In this document: piece by piece, positions 1 to 7,764 of the stretch
Numbering within the stretch: position 1 is the first letter of the stretch
Layout of the letters: every line of letters begins with the position of its first letter
Assembly: GCA_963777095.1 (NCBI GenBank)
Contig: CAVZOY010000003.1
Location: forward strand, 62,001 to 126,000
DNA length: 64,000 bases
Direction of reading: 5' to 3'
Origin: CAVZOY01 sp963777095
GTDB lineage: Bacteria > Actinomycetota > Actinomycetes > Mycobacteriales > Geodermatophilaceae
Notes under the pieces: model-generated
What the model was told of the DNA's origin: nothing
Database searches by the model: none
The model's input: only the letters and a program-made list of their open reading frames with translations
Made by a program: the position numbers and the translations under genes

Positions 1-1
1 C

Positions 2-1492
2 GGGGGCTTCGACCCGCCACCGTCCCCGGACGGGGACCGCCCGCGCACCGTCCCCGCCCCGGGCCCCGGTCAGGCGGCCGCGTTCGGCCGGCCCGCCGAG
101 GTCTCCGGCGGCTTCGACGGCGACCGCCCGCCGCCGCCCCGCCGTCCGCTGCCGCCTCCGCCGCCCGAGGCGCTGCTGCGGGCCTTCGGACCGCCCGGTG
201 CCGGCCGCACCGGCCTGCAGGACCCGCCCGGCGGACGACCGGGAGGGCGCCGCACCGCCACCGGGCCATGGTGGAAGCCCGACGCCCGGTCCGACCCCTG
301 GCGCGACCCCGACGCCCCGGCCGGCCTGGGCGCTCCCGCGGTCTACGACGACGAGGAGGAGCAGGAGGGCCCCGTCGTCGTCGACGCCAAGGGGCGGCGC
401 AAGCTGCGGCTGCGCGACGTCTCCGTCCGGCTCTCGGTGCTGGCGCTGCTCGCCGTCCTGCTGGTCGGCGCCATCGGTGGCGGGGTCGGCTGGTACGTCA
501 CCCGCGAGACCGCCGAGCCGCCGCTGCTGAGCCCCGGCACCCAGTTGTCCGAGGTCGACCCCGGGGTCGCCCGCGAGCCCGGCTCGGTCGCCGACATCGC
601 CGAACGGGTCACGCCCGCGGTGGTCTCGATCGAGGTGCGGGTGGGCAACAGCGGTGCCACCGGCTCCGGGGTGGTCATCGAGGGCGGCGACGGCTACATC
701 GTCACGAACAACCACGTGGTGTCCGGCGCCGACGGCGTCGAGGGCGCCGAGATCCGGGCCATCTTCGAGGACGGCAGCGGCTCGGCGGCGCGGATCGTCG
801 GCCGCGACCCGGCGAGCGACCTCGCCGTCCTCAAGGTGGAGAAGCCGGGCCTGCTCACGGCGACCCTCGGCAAGTCCGACAGCCTGGTCGTCGGTGACCC
901 GGTGGTGGCCATCGGCTCCCCGCTCGGCCTCGCGGGCACGGTGACCAGCGGCATCGTCAGCGCGCTGGACCGGCCGGTGCGGCTCTCCGGCGAGGGCAGC
1001 GACACCAACGCCGTCATCTCCGCCGTGCAGACCGACGCCCCGATCAACCCCGGCAACTCCGGCGGCGCGCTGGTCGACGCCACCGGGGCGGTCATCGGCA
1101 TCAACACCGCCATCGCCTCGCTCGGCAGCGGCGGCCAGGGCGGCTCGATCGGTCTGGGCTTCGCGATCCCGATCGACACGGTGCGCGACATCGCCGAGCA
1201 ACTGATCTCCACCGGGGAGGCCGTGCACGCCACCCTCGGGGTGAACGCGCGCACCGTCACCGACGGCATGCGCAACGGCGCCCTGGTGCTGAACGTCGAG
1301 CCCGACAGCGCCGCCGACCAGGCCGGACTGCGGGAGCAGGACACGATCATCGCCGTCGACGACCAGGCCGTGGGCAGCTCCGAGGAGCTCGTCGTGGCCG
1401 TCGACGCCCGCGACCCGGGGGACACCGTCACGCTCGAGGTGATCCGCGGAGGTCGCTCGATCGAGGTGGACGCCACGCTCGGACAGGCCTGA
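2..1492 (+). CDS. htrA: HtrA/DegP-like S1C serine protease with PDZ domain, 5' end outside window
   Basis: Membrane-anchored periplasmic (extracytoplasmic) protease of the HtrA family, which degrades or chaperones misfolded envelope proteins. The frame is open from base 2, so the start lies before the window; about 496 residues are visible. The first ~145 are a cytoplasmic proline-rich tail with acidic and DPW-type stretches (PWWKPDARSDPWRDPDAP), followed by one membrane segment near residues 146-166. The trypsin fold carries the triad His in NNHVV (codon 713), Asp in SDLAVLKV (codon 818) and Ser in PGNSGG (codon 1058). A PDZ domain fills the last ~85 residues. A shorter reading from the GTG at 437 would remove the tail and start inside the membrane segment, so it is unlikely. 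It precedes tatB, as in other actinobacteria such as Mycobacterium tuberculosis. Family assignment is secure; substrate is not known. Confidence 0.93.
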   Translation, partial: GGFDPPPSPDGDRPRTVPAPGPGQAAAFGRPAEVSGGFDGDRPPPPRRPLPPPPPEALLRAFGPPGAGRTGLQDPPGGRPGGRRTATGPWWKPDARSDPWRDPDAPAGLGAPAVYDDEEEQEGPVVVDAKGRRKLRLRDVSVRLSVLALLAVLLVGAIGGGVGWYVTRETAEPPLLSPGTQLSEVDPGVAREPGSVADIAERVTPAVVSIEVRVGNSGATGSGVVIEGGDGYIVTNNHVVSGADGVEGAEIRAIFEDGSGSAARIVGRDPASDLAVLKVEKPGLLTATLGKSDSLVVGDPVVAIGSPLGLAGTVTSGIVSALDRPVRLSGEGSDTNAVISAVQTDAPINPGNSGGALVDATGAVIGINTAIASLGSGGQGGSIGLGFAIPIDTVRDIAEQLISTGEAVHATLGVNARTVTDGMRNGALVLNVEPDSAADQAGLREQDTIIAVDDQAVGSSEELVVAVDARDPGDTVTLEVIRGGRSIEVDATLGQA

Positions 1493-1540
1493 CGCCGCCT
1501 ACCGTCCACCTGACGTACAGCTCCGTCGGCCATCCTTCAG

Positions 1541-1584
1541 GGGCCCGCGCCGAGCGTGCGAGGCGTGGGGGGAAGGCTGGTCCT
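1541..1584 (+). repeat. Dispersed hairpin repeat, copy 1
   Basis: An intergenic element between htrA and tatB that recurs at 9710-9752. The two copies match at roughly 37 of 44 positions with one gap. Both can fold an 8-bp stem with a 10-base loop: here CCCGCGCC (1544-1551) pairs with GGCGTGGG (1562-1569), loop GAGCGTGCGA. The other copy has CCCGCCCC and GGGGTGGG, so one base pair has changed on both sides (G-C to C-G) and pairing is kept. The stem contains a G-T (G-U in RNA) pair that works only for a plus-strand transcript. I do not recognise a named family. Confidence 0.6.
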
Positions 1585-1634
1585 TGAATTAACCTGGGCG
1601 GAGTCCGTACCGCTGCGGGGAGGAGGAGCGCCCG

Positions 1635-1991
1635 GTGTTCAACAACATCGGCTGGGGCGAGATCGTGTTCATCGCGGTCATCGCGCTCTTCATCTTCGGC
1701 CCGGAGCGGCTCCCGCACATCGCCAAGGACGCCGCCGACGGCCTGAAGAAGGCGCGGCGGGCGCTGACCGGCGTCCGGGAGCAGGTCAACGACTCGCTCG
1801 GGGACGACTTCGCCCACCTGCGCGACCTCGACCTGCGGCAGTACCACCCGAAGACGTTCATCCGGAACCAGCTGCTCGCCGATGACGACGAGCCGCCCGT
1901 GCGCACCGGGTCGACCGCCTCGGCGACCTACACGACGGGTCGCTCCCGCGACCGCGCGACGCCGCCGCCGTTCGACAGCGACGCCACCTGA
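1635..1991 (+). CDS. tatB: Sec-independent protein translocase subunit TatB
   Basis: Subunit of the twin-arginine translocon; with TatC it forms the receptor for folded proteins carrying RR signal peptides. The 118-residue protein has the hallmark N-terminal membrane helix (residues ~4-20, IGWGEIVFIAVIALFIFGP), the conserved FGPERLP turn, an amphipathic helix (HIAKDAADGLKKARRAL) and a variable charged tail. The motif FGPERLP and longer tail fit TatB better than TatA. The start is a GTG preceded by a strong GGGGAGGAGG ribosome site about 8 bases upstream. It lies 140 bases after htrA; the gap holds the hairpin repeat. The next gene, mrp, converges on it with 7 bases between stop codons. Confidence 0.93.
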   Translation: MFNNIGWGEIVFIAVIALFIFGPERLPHIAKDAADGLKKARRALTGVREQVNDSLGDDFAHLRDLDLRQYHPKTFIRNQLLADDDEPPVRTGSTASATYTTGRSRDRATPPPFDSDAT

Positions 1992-1998
1992 CGGTTTC

Positions 1999-3150
1999 CT
2001 AGCGGCGGACGGGCGTGAGGCCCAGGCTCATCCCGGACAGCCCGCGCGAACGGCTGGTCAGCTTGCCCGCGATCGCGTCGAGGGCCAGCGACGCCGGCGT
2101 CTGAGCCTCCGCCAGCACGATCGGCGCACCGGCGTCGCCGGCCTCGCGCAGCCGGGTGTCCAGCGGGATCTGGCCGAGCAGCGGCACGCGGGCGCCGAGC
2201 GTGCGGGTCAGCGCGTCCGAGACGGCCTCGCCACCCCCGGAGCCGAAGATCTCCATGCGGGAGCCGTCGGGCAGCTCCAGCCACGACATGTTCTCGATGA
2301 CGCCGACGACCTGCTGGTGCGTCTGGGTGGCGATCGCGCCGGCCCGCTCGGCCACCTCGGCGGCGGCGAGCTGAGGTGTCGTCACGACGAGGATCTCGGC
2401 GTTGGGCAGCAGCTGCGCGACCGAGATCGCGATGTCGCCGGTGCCGGGCGGGAGGTCCAGCAGCAGGACGTCGAGGTCGCCCCACCACACATCGGCGAGG
2501 AACTGCTGCAGCGCGCGGTGCAGCATCGGGCCGCGCCAGACGACCGGGGTGTTGCCCGGGGTGAACATGCCGATCGAGATGACCTTCACGCCGAACGCCT
2601 GCGGCGGCATGATCATGTTGTCGACCTGCGTGGGCTTGTCGTCGACGCCGAGCATCCGGGGCACCGAGTGGCCGTAGATGTCGGCGTCCACGACGCCGAC
2701 CGAGAGGCCGCGCTTGGCCATCGCCGCCGCGAGGTTGACCGTCACCGACGACTTGCCGACGCCGCCCTTGCCCGAGGCCACCGCGTAGACGCGGGTCAGC
2801 GAGCCGGGCTGGGCGAAGGGGATGACCGCCTCCGGCGCGTCGGTGCCGCGGACGGTGCGGCGCAGCTCGGCGCGCTGCTCGTCGCTCATGACGTCGAGGC
2901 CGACCGCCACCGACGTCACCCCGGGCACGGCCGAGACGGCCGTCGTCACCCGGTTGGTGATCGTCTCGCGCATCGGGCAGCCGGAGACGGTCAGGTAGAC
3001 CTCGACGCGGACGGCGCCACCGGCGCCGATCTGCACGTCCTTGACCATGCCGAGCTCGGTGAGCGGTCGGTTGATCTCCGGGTCCTGGACGGTGGCCAGG
3101 GCGGCCGTGATCGCGTCCAGCGTCGGCGAGCCGGTCAGCGTGTCGGTCAT
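1999..3150 (-). CDS. mrp: Mrp/ApbC family iron-sulfur cluster carrier P-loop ATPase
   Basis: Cytoplasmic scaffold/carrier thought to transfer Fe-S clusters to apoproteins. The 383-residue protein has an N-terminal MIP18/DUF59 domain (residues ~8-95, with SGCPMRE) and a deviant Walker A P-loop GKGGVGKSS at 127-135, then ParA/MinD-like motifs DADIYGHS and DLPPGTGD. The CxxC that binds the cluster in many Mrp proteins (usually after NMS...) is replaced by PDGSR in NMSWLELPDGSRMEIFG, which is also true of mycobacterial homologues as I recall them. The ATG at 3150 is chosen because it starts MTDTLTGSP and has AAGGAG about 13 bases upstream; the upstream 28 codons look like noncoding sequence. Confidence 0.92.
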   Translation of the reverse strand: MTDTLTGSPTLDAITAALATVQDPEINRPLTELGMVKDVQIGAGGAVRVEVYLTVSGCPMRETITNRVTTAVSAVPGVTSVAVGLDVMSDEQRAELRRTVRGTDAPEAVIPFAQPGSLTRVYAVASGKGGVGKSSVTVNLAAAMAKRGLSVGVVDADIYGHSVPRMLGVDDKPTQVDNMIMPPQAFGVKVISIGMFTPGNTPVVWRGPMLHRALQQFLADVWWGDLDVLLLDLPPGTGDIAISVAQLLPNAEILVVTTPQLAAAEVAERAGAIATQTHQQVVGVIENMSWLELPDGSRMEIFGSGGGEAVSDALTRTLGARVPLLGQIPLDTRLREAGDAGAPIVLAEAQTPASLALDAIAGKLTSRSRGLSGMSLGLTPVRR

Positions 3151-3299
3151 CGTGGCGTTCTGTCTCCTTCGACGGGGGAGCCCGCAGGCGGTCCGGCGAC
3201 GACGTCGGCCGGCGCGTGCGGGCTGCCCGTCCACTGTACGGCGGCGATCGTCGGCGGCTGCCGGCCGCGGGAAGCATCCGGCTCATTAGCCTCGGCGGG

Positions 3300-3995
3300 G
3301 TGTCCTCCCCCGCCCGTACCGCCGTCGTGCGCGACGCGGTCGGACTCGGTCTGGCCGTCGGCCTCTACGGCGCAGCGTTCGGCGCGGCCGCCGACGCCGC
3401 GGGGCTCAGCCCCTGGCAGGCGGCCACCATGTCGCTGCTGATGTTCACCGGTGCCTCGCAGTTCGCCCTGGTCGGCGTGCTGGGCGCCGGCGGCAGCGGG
3501 GCGGCGGCCATCGGCAGCGCGCTGCTGCTCGGCACCCGCAACACCGTCTACGGCGTCCGGTTGCTGCCGCTGCTGCGACCCCGCGGCGTTCTGGCGCGGC
3601 TGACGACGGCGCACTGGGTCATCGACGAGACCACTGCGCTCTCGATCGCCGCGCCGGACCGCAGGCTGGCGCGGGTCGCGTTCGTCGCCGGCGGCGCGTC
3701 GATCTTCCTGATGTGGAACGCCACGACGGTGATCGGCGCGGTGGGGGCGGCCGCGCTCGGCGAGACAGCCCGGGCGGCGCTCGACGCGGTCGTTCCCGCC
3801 GCGTTCCTCGCGCTGCTCTGGCCGCGGCTGCGGCGGGGCTTCCCGGAGGCGGCGGTGCAGCGGCGGGTGGCGCTCGGCGGAGCGGTGATCGCGCTCGCCT
3901 TGACGCCCTTCGCCCCCGCCGGCGTCCAGGTGCTGGCCGCCGCCGTGGCGGTGCTGCTGGCCGGCCGGCCCCGGGCGAAGCAGGACGAGGCGTGA
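3300..3995 (+). CDS. azlC: AzlC family permease (branched-chain amino acid export, large subunit)
   Basis: Polytopic inner-membrane protein of 231 residues; AzlC works with AzlD to export branched-chain or related amino acids. The family signatures are visible near the N-terminus: a G-rich first helix (GLAVGLYGAAFGAAA), LSPWQAATMSLLMFTGASQFA, and the conserved GTRNTVYGV stretch. I chose the GTG at 3300, giving the usual AzlC length; a GTG at 3216 would add 28 unlikely residues and overlap the mrp leader. It overlaps azlD by 4 bases (GTGA), so the two are translationally coupled. It is transcribed away from mrp. Substrate is inferred only from the family. Confidence 0.9.
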   Translation: MSSPARTAVVRDAVGLGLAVGLYGAAFGAAADAAGLSPWQAATMSLLMFTGASQFALVGVLGAGGSGAAAIGSALLLGTRNTVYGVRLLPLLRPRGVLARLTTAHWVIDETTALSIAAPDRRLARVAFVAGGASIFLMWNATTVIGAVGAAALGETARAALDAVVPAAFLALLWPRLRRGFPEAAVQRRVALGGAVIALALTPFAPAGVQVLAAAVAVLLAGRPRAKQDEA

Positions 3996-4309
3996 CCGGG
4001 ACCGCCCTCTGGCTGACCGTCGTGCTCGGCTCGCTCGGCTGCTACCTGCTCAAGCTCGCCGGGCTCTCCGTGCCGGCCGCCTGGGTCGAGCAGCCGTGGG
4101 TGGCACGCGTCGTCGACTTCGTCCCGGCCGCGCTGCTGGCCGCGCTGGTCGCCGTCCAGGCGGTCGCGGCGGGCAACGACCTCGTGCTGGACGGGCGGCT
4201 GGTCGGGCTCGCGGTCGCAGCCGTCGCGCTGGCCCTGCGGGCGCCGTTCATCGTGGTGCTGCTGCTCGCGGGCGTGGCCGGGGCCCTGGTGCACGCGCTC
4301 GCGGGGTGA
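3992..4309 (+). CDS. azlD: AzlD family branched-chain amino acid exporter small subunit
   Basis: Small partner of AzlC, 105 residues, with about four membrane helices. Family features are the N-terminal helix ending GCYLLKLAGL, the short arm VPAAWVEQPWVARVVDFVPAALLAAL, and the closing LRAPFIVVLLLAGVAGAL. Its GTG start overlaps the azlC stop codon (GTGA at 3992-3995), a standard arrangement for this pair. Together they should form a two-component amino-acid exporter at the cytoplasmic membrane. No regulator of the AzlB or Lrp type is seen beside it. Confidence 0.88.
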   Translation: MTGTALWLTVVLGSLGCYLLKLAGLSVPAAWVEQPWVARVVDFVPAALLAALVAVQAVAAGNDLVLDGRLVGLAVAAVALALRAPFIVVLLLAGVAGALVHALAG

Positions 4310-4363
4310 GCCCACGGCGCTGCGGAACCCGGTGGCGGCGGGGATGGGCCACACTCCGGCGCT

Positions 4364-5020
4364 GTGCGGACCAGCGAGGATCCGGCGCCTCCGACGTCCC
4401 GGCGGCTGTTCCGTCCAGGTCTCCTGGTCGGCCTCGCGGTCGGAGGAGCGCTGGCCGGGATCGCGGCGCGCATCGCGGATGCGAGCGGCGCGCCGTGGGC
4501 GGCCGATCTCGGCAGCAGTCCGGCCGTCTGGGTCCTGGCCGTCGGGCTGCTCGGCCGTTTCGCACCGACCTGGGCCTCCGCCGCGCTGCGCTCGGCGGTC
4601 TTCTTCGCCGCGCAGGCGGTCGCGTACTACGCCTGGGCCCAGGCGCTCGGCTCCGCAGGGAGTGCCCCCGCAGGCATCCTCCTCGCCTCGCTCCTCCTCG
4701 TTCCCGCGATCGCGTCGGCCGCCGCCGCAGCCATGTGGTGGGCAGGTCGGCACCCGGCACTGCTGTCCGGGCTGGTCTTCGGGGCGGCGGCAGCGCTCGT
4801 CCTGGTGGGCGGGCAGGCCTCGCGCCAGGCCGCGATCTGGTCGGGGGCGCAGCCGTACCTGTTGGCGCGTCCGGTCCAGGCCGGGATCGACGTGCTCGTC
4901 GCCCTCCTGATCGTCGTGGGCCTGCCCCGGCACGGCCGCACCCGGCTGTGGGCCCTCGCGTCCGTCGTCCCGCTGGCCTGGCTGCTCTATCTCTCGAACC
5001 TGGTGTGGCACGTGCCGTGA
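4364..5020 (+). CDS. Hypothetical polytopic membrane protein
   Basis: A 218-residue protein with about six or seven hydrophobic helices, short loops and no soluble domain. An aromatic YYAW sits in the third helix region and the C-terminal part ends LLYLSNLVWHVP. I do not recognise a functional family with certainty; the length and pattern resemble small actinobacterial DUF membrane proteins (a DUF6518-like assignment is possible but unverified). The start used is a GTG at 4364, 54 bases after azlD. It may be cotranscribed with azlCD. An imperfect inverted repeat follows the stop. Confidence 0.72.
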   Translation: MRTSEDPAPPTSRRLFRPGLLVGLAVGGALAGIAARIADASGAPWAADLGSSPAVWVLAVGLLGRFAPTWASAALRSAVFFAAQAVAYYAWAQALGSAGSAPAGILLASLLLVPAIASAAAAAMWWAGRHPALLSGLVFGAAAALVLVGGQASRQAAIWSGAQPYLLARPVQAGIDVLVALLIVVGLPRHGRTRLWALASVVPLAWLLYLSNLVWHVP

Positions 5021-5043
5021 CGGGCACGTCCGACCACCCGGTC

Positions 5044-5084
5044 GGTACAGCCGCTGTAGCGAATTCCGGTGCAGTCGCTGTACC
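5044..5084. terminator. Imperfect inverted repeat between convergent genes
   Basis: Arms GGTACAGCCGCTG and CAGTCGCTGTACC (11 of 13 positions pair) lie between the plus-strand membrane protein and the minus-strand DUF1003 gene. It would serve as a bidirectional terminator. No T-run is present, which is usual for high-GC actinobacteria. Confidence 0.5.
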
Positions 5085-5087
5085 GGG

Positions 5088-5636
5088 TCAGCCTCCGCCG
5101 GCCGACTCCCGCTTGGCGGCGTCCTCGCGCTCGCGCCGCTTGCGCGCCCGCCGCTCCCGCCGCTCGATCTCCTCCGGGTCCTCCTCGACGAGCCGGCTCA
5201 GCTCGCTGCGCAGGAAGTCGCGGGTCGCCAGCTCACCGACGGCGACCCGCAGCGCGGCGAGCTCGCGGGCGACGTATTCGGTGTCGGCGCGGGTGGAGGC
5301 GGCGCGCGCCCGGTCCTCCTCGGCCTGCACGCGGTCGCGGTCGGCCTGCCGGTTCTGCGCGAGCAGGATCAGCGGCGCGGCGTAGGCGGCCTGCGTCGAG
5401 AAGGCCAGGTTCAGCAGGATGAACGGATAGGGGTCCCACCGCAGGGACACCGCGAACACGTTCAGCGCGATCCAGACGATCACGAGGATGGTCTGGATCG
5501 CGAGGTAGCGACCGGTGCCGAGGAACCGGGCGAAGGTCTCCGCGGTCGCGCCGACGGCGTCCGGGTTGTAGCGGATCAGGGACGACAGCCGCCGTCCTCC
5601 CGTGCTCGGGACGTCGAGCCGCGGCGCGTCAGCCAC
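5088..5636 (-). CDS. DUF1003 domain membrane protein
   Basis: A 182-residue protein of the DUF1003 family, function unknown. It has two central membrane helices (around FLGTGRYLAIQTILVIVWIALNV and YPFILLNLAFSTQAAYAAPLILL) with the conserved family motif QNRQADRDR directly after the second, then a long charged cytoplasmic coiled-coil rich in Arg and Glu (ARRERRARKRREREDAAKRES). The GTG start at 5636 overlaps the 3' end of the upstream MgtE_N/CBS gene by 8 bases (GTGGCTGA), so translation is coupled. This pairing of a soluble MgtE_N-CBS protein with a DUF1003 membrane protein suggests they act together, perhaps in divalent cation sensing; that is inference. Confidence 0.88.
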   Translation of the reverse strand: MADAPRLDVPSTGGRRLSSLIRYNPDAVGATAETFARFLGTGRYLAIQTILVIVWIALNVFAVSLRWDPYPFILLNLAFSTQAAYAAPLILLAQNRQADRDRVQAEEDRARAASTRADTEYVARELAALRVAVGELATRDFLRSELSRLVEEDPEEIERRERRARKRREREDAAKRESAGGG

Positions 5637-6795
5637 GGCGGGCCCTCTCGCGCCAGTCCTCGGGCAGCAGGTGGTCGAGGACGTCGTCGACGCTGACGGC
5701 ACCGACCAGCCGGCCCTGGGCGTCGACGACCGGGGCGGCGACCAGGTTGTAGGTGGCGAAGTAGCGGGTCACCTCGGCCAGCGGCGCCTCGGGGCGGAGC
5801 GGCTCCAGGTCGTCGAGGACTCCGCTGACCAGCGTCGACGGCGGTTCGCGGAGCAGCCGCTGGATGTGGGCCAGTCCCAGGTAGCGCCCGGTCGGCGTGG
5901 CCGACGGCGGGCGGCACACGTAGACCTGGCTGGCCAGGGCCGGGGTCAGCTCCGGATCGCGCACCCGGCCCAGCGCCTCGGCGACCGTGGCGTCCGGAGT
6001 GAGGATCACCGGCTCGCTGGTCATGATCCCGCCGGCGGTGTCCTCGGAGTACTTCAGCAGCTGGCGCACCGGCTCGGCCTCGTCGGGCTCCATCAGCTCG
6101 AGCAGCCGGTTGCGGTCGACGTTGGACAGCTCGGCGAGCAGGTCGGCGGCGTCGTCCGGGTCCATGGCCTCGAGGACGTCTGCGGCCCGCGCCTCCTCGA
6201 GCGTGCCGAGGATGGTGATCTGGTCGGCCTCTGGCAGCTCCATCAGGACGTCGGCCAGCCGCTCGTCGTCCAGCGCCTCGGCCACCTCGTGCCGGCGCTT
6301 GAGCGGCAGGTCCTGCAGCGCGTGGGCGACGTCGGCGGGGTTGAGGTCGCGGTAGGTGGCGATCAGCGTCTCGGCGCCCTGCCCGGTCTGCGGCAGGGAG
6401 AGCCCGGTGACCTCGTTCCAGGCGAGCTGGTGCAGCTGGCCGCGGCGGCCGAGCCTCCCGGGCTCCTGGACGGCGAGCCGGGAAAGGACCCATTCGCCCG
6501 TGCGGGTCTGCTCGATGGCGGCGTCGACCACGTGCGCCGGCCGGTCCGAGTCCTTGATCCGGACGCTGCGGTCGAGCAGCTCGCCGAGCACCAGCGTCTC
6601 GCCGGCCCGCTGCTCGAAGCGCTTGAGGTTGAGGGTGCCCGACGCGAGCATCACCGCGCCCGGGTCGACGGCGGTCACCCGGCCCATCGGCACGAAGATC
6701 CGGCGACGGGCGACGACCTCGACGACCAGGCCCAGCACGGTGGGCGGCGCGCTGCTCACCCGCAGCGCGACCACCACGTCGCGGATCTTGCCCAC
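5629..6795 (-). CDS. MgtE N-terminal and CBS domain protein with PRC-barrel, start uncertain
   Basis: Soluble regulatory protein with a PRC-barrel-like N-terminus (VFDPNGDRVGKIRDVVVALR), an MgtE_N superhelical domain (DLNPADVAHALQDLP, ALDDERLADVLMELP, DPDDAADLLAELS repeats) and a CBS pair (MTSEPVILTPDATVAEAL and VSVDDVLDHLLPEDW). It lacks the membrane channel domain of true MgtE, so it is not a transporter by itself. The conserved frame runs upstream to about 6858 (YVSRLAGL) without any ATG, GTG or TTG; the first in-frame start is the GTG at 6795, inside the PRC domain. A GTG at 6866 would give a normal start if one base were added to the CCC run at 6856-6858, so a frameshift or base-calling error is likely. 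It overlaps the DUF1003 gene. Confidence 0.82.
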   Translation of the reverse strand: MGKIRDVVVALRVSSAPPTVLGLVVEVVARRRIFVPMGRVTAVDPGAVMLASGTLNLKRFEQRAGETLVLGELLDRSVRIKDSDRPAHVVDAAIEQTRTGEWVLSRLAVQEPGRLGRRGQLHQLAWNEVTGLSLPQTGQGAETLIATYRDLNPADVAHALQDLPLKRRHEVAEALDDERLADVLMELPEADQITILGTLEEARAADVLEAMDPDDAADLLAELSNVDRNRLLELMEPDEAEPVRQLLKYSEDTAGGIMTSEPVILTPDATVAEALGRVRDPELTPALASQVYVCRPPSATPTGRYLGLAHIQRLLREPPSTLVSGVLDDLEPLRPEAPLAEVTRYFATYNLVAAPVVDAQGRLVGAVSVDDVLDHLLPEDWRERARRG

Positions 6796-6891
6796 CCGGT
6801 CGCCGTTGGGGTCGAAGACGGTCAGCCCCGCGAGTCGCGAGACGTACGCCCTCGTCCCGTGGTCACGGGTGGTGAGGCTACCGTCGCGGCC

Positions 6892-7764
6892 GTGCCGGAC
6901 CGGGAGATGCTGGACTACGAGGTCGTCGACGTCTTCGCCGCACGGGCGTTCGCGGGCAACCCGCTGGCCGTGGTGTTCGACGCCGACGGGCTGTCGACCG
7001 AGCAGTGCCAGGCGCTGGCGTTCGAGTTCCACCTGTCCGAGACCTCGTTCATCTGCGCGCCCACGGAGCCGGGTGCGTCCTACCGCGTGCGGATCTTCAC
7101 GCCCTTCGCCGAGCTGCCCTTCGCCGGGCACCCGAGCGTCGGCGCCGCGCACACGCTGGTGCGCACCGGCCGGTTGCCCGCCGGCACGGTGCGCCAGGAG
7201 TGCGGCGTCGGAGTGCTCGACCTCGTGGTGGACGGCGACGGTGCGCTGCTGACCGGCGGCCGGCCCACGCTCGAGGACGGGCCCGATCCCGCCGCGCTCG
7301 CGGCCGCCGTGGGACTCGACCCGGCGGACGTCGTCGGCCTGCCGGCGCACGTCGCCGGCTGCGGCCTGCCGTGGGCGGTGCTCGCCGTCCGGCGCGAGGC
7401 CGTCGACCGGGCCCGGCCGAACCCGACTGCGCTCGACGCGCTGGGCGTGGGCGAGGGCGTCGCCGTCCTGTCGTGGGACGGCGCGGACTCGACGGTCTAC
7501 TCGCGCACCTTCGCCAACGACCTGAGCTGGGGCGAGGACCCCGCCACCGGCTCGGCCGCGCTCTCGACCGGCGTCTGGCTGGTCGCCGTCGGGCTGCTGC
7601 CCTCGGACGGGACGGCGGAGTACGTCATCACCCAGGGCGTGAAGCTGGGCCGCCCCTCGGTGCTGTCGGGCTCGGTCACCGCGGAGGGCGGCCGCGCCGT
7701 CTCGGCGTCCGTGCACGGGGCCGTCGTGCCGGTCGCGAGCGGACGGATCCGGGTGCCTGGGTGA
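6892..7764 (+). CDS. PhzF family isomerase/epimerase
   Basis: A 290-residue protein of the PhzF (diaminopimelate epimerase-like) superfamily, which catalyses cofactor-free proton shifts on small molecules; the substrate of most members is unknown. Motifs are clear: VDVFAARAFAGNPLAVV at the N-terminus, FHLSETSFI with the catalytic Glu, FTPFAELPFAGHPSVGAA, and GEDPATGSAA near the C-terminus. The GTG start at 6892 gives MPDREMLDYEVVDVF; an ATG five codons later is possible. It diverges from the MgtE_N gene with only a few dozen bases between, and its stop overlaps the next gene by 4 bases. Confidence 0.92.
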   Translation: MPDREMLDYEVVDVFAARAFAGNPLAVVFDADGLSTEQCQALAFEFHLSETSFICAPTEPGASYRVRIFTPFAELPFAGHPSVGAAHTLVRTGRLPAGTVRQECGVGVLDLVVDGDGALLTGGRPTLEDGPDPAALAAAVGLDPADVVGLPAHVAGCGLPWAVLAVRREAVDRARPNPTALDALGVGEGVAVLSWDGADSTVYSRTFANDLSWGEDPATGSAALSTGVWLVAVGLLPSDGTAEYVITQGVKLGRPSVLSGSVTAEGGRAVSASVHGAVVPVASGRIRVPG

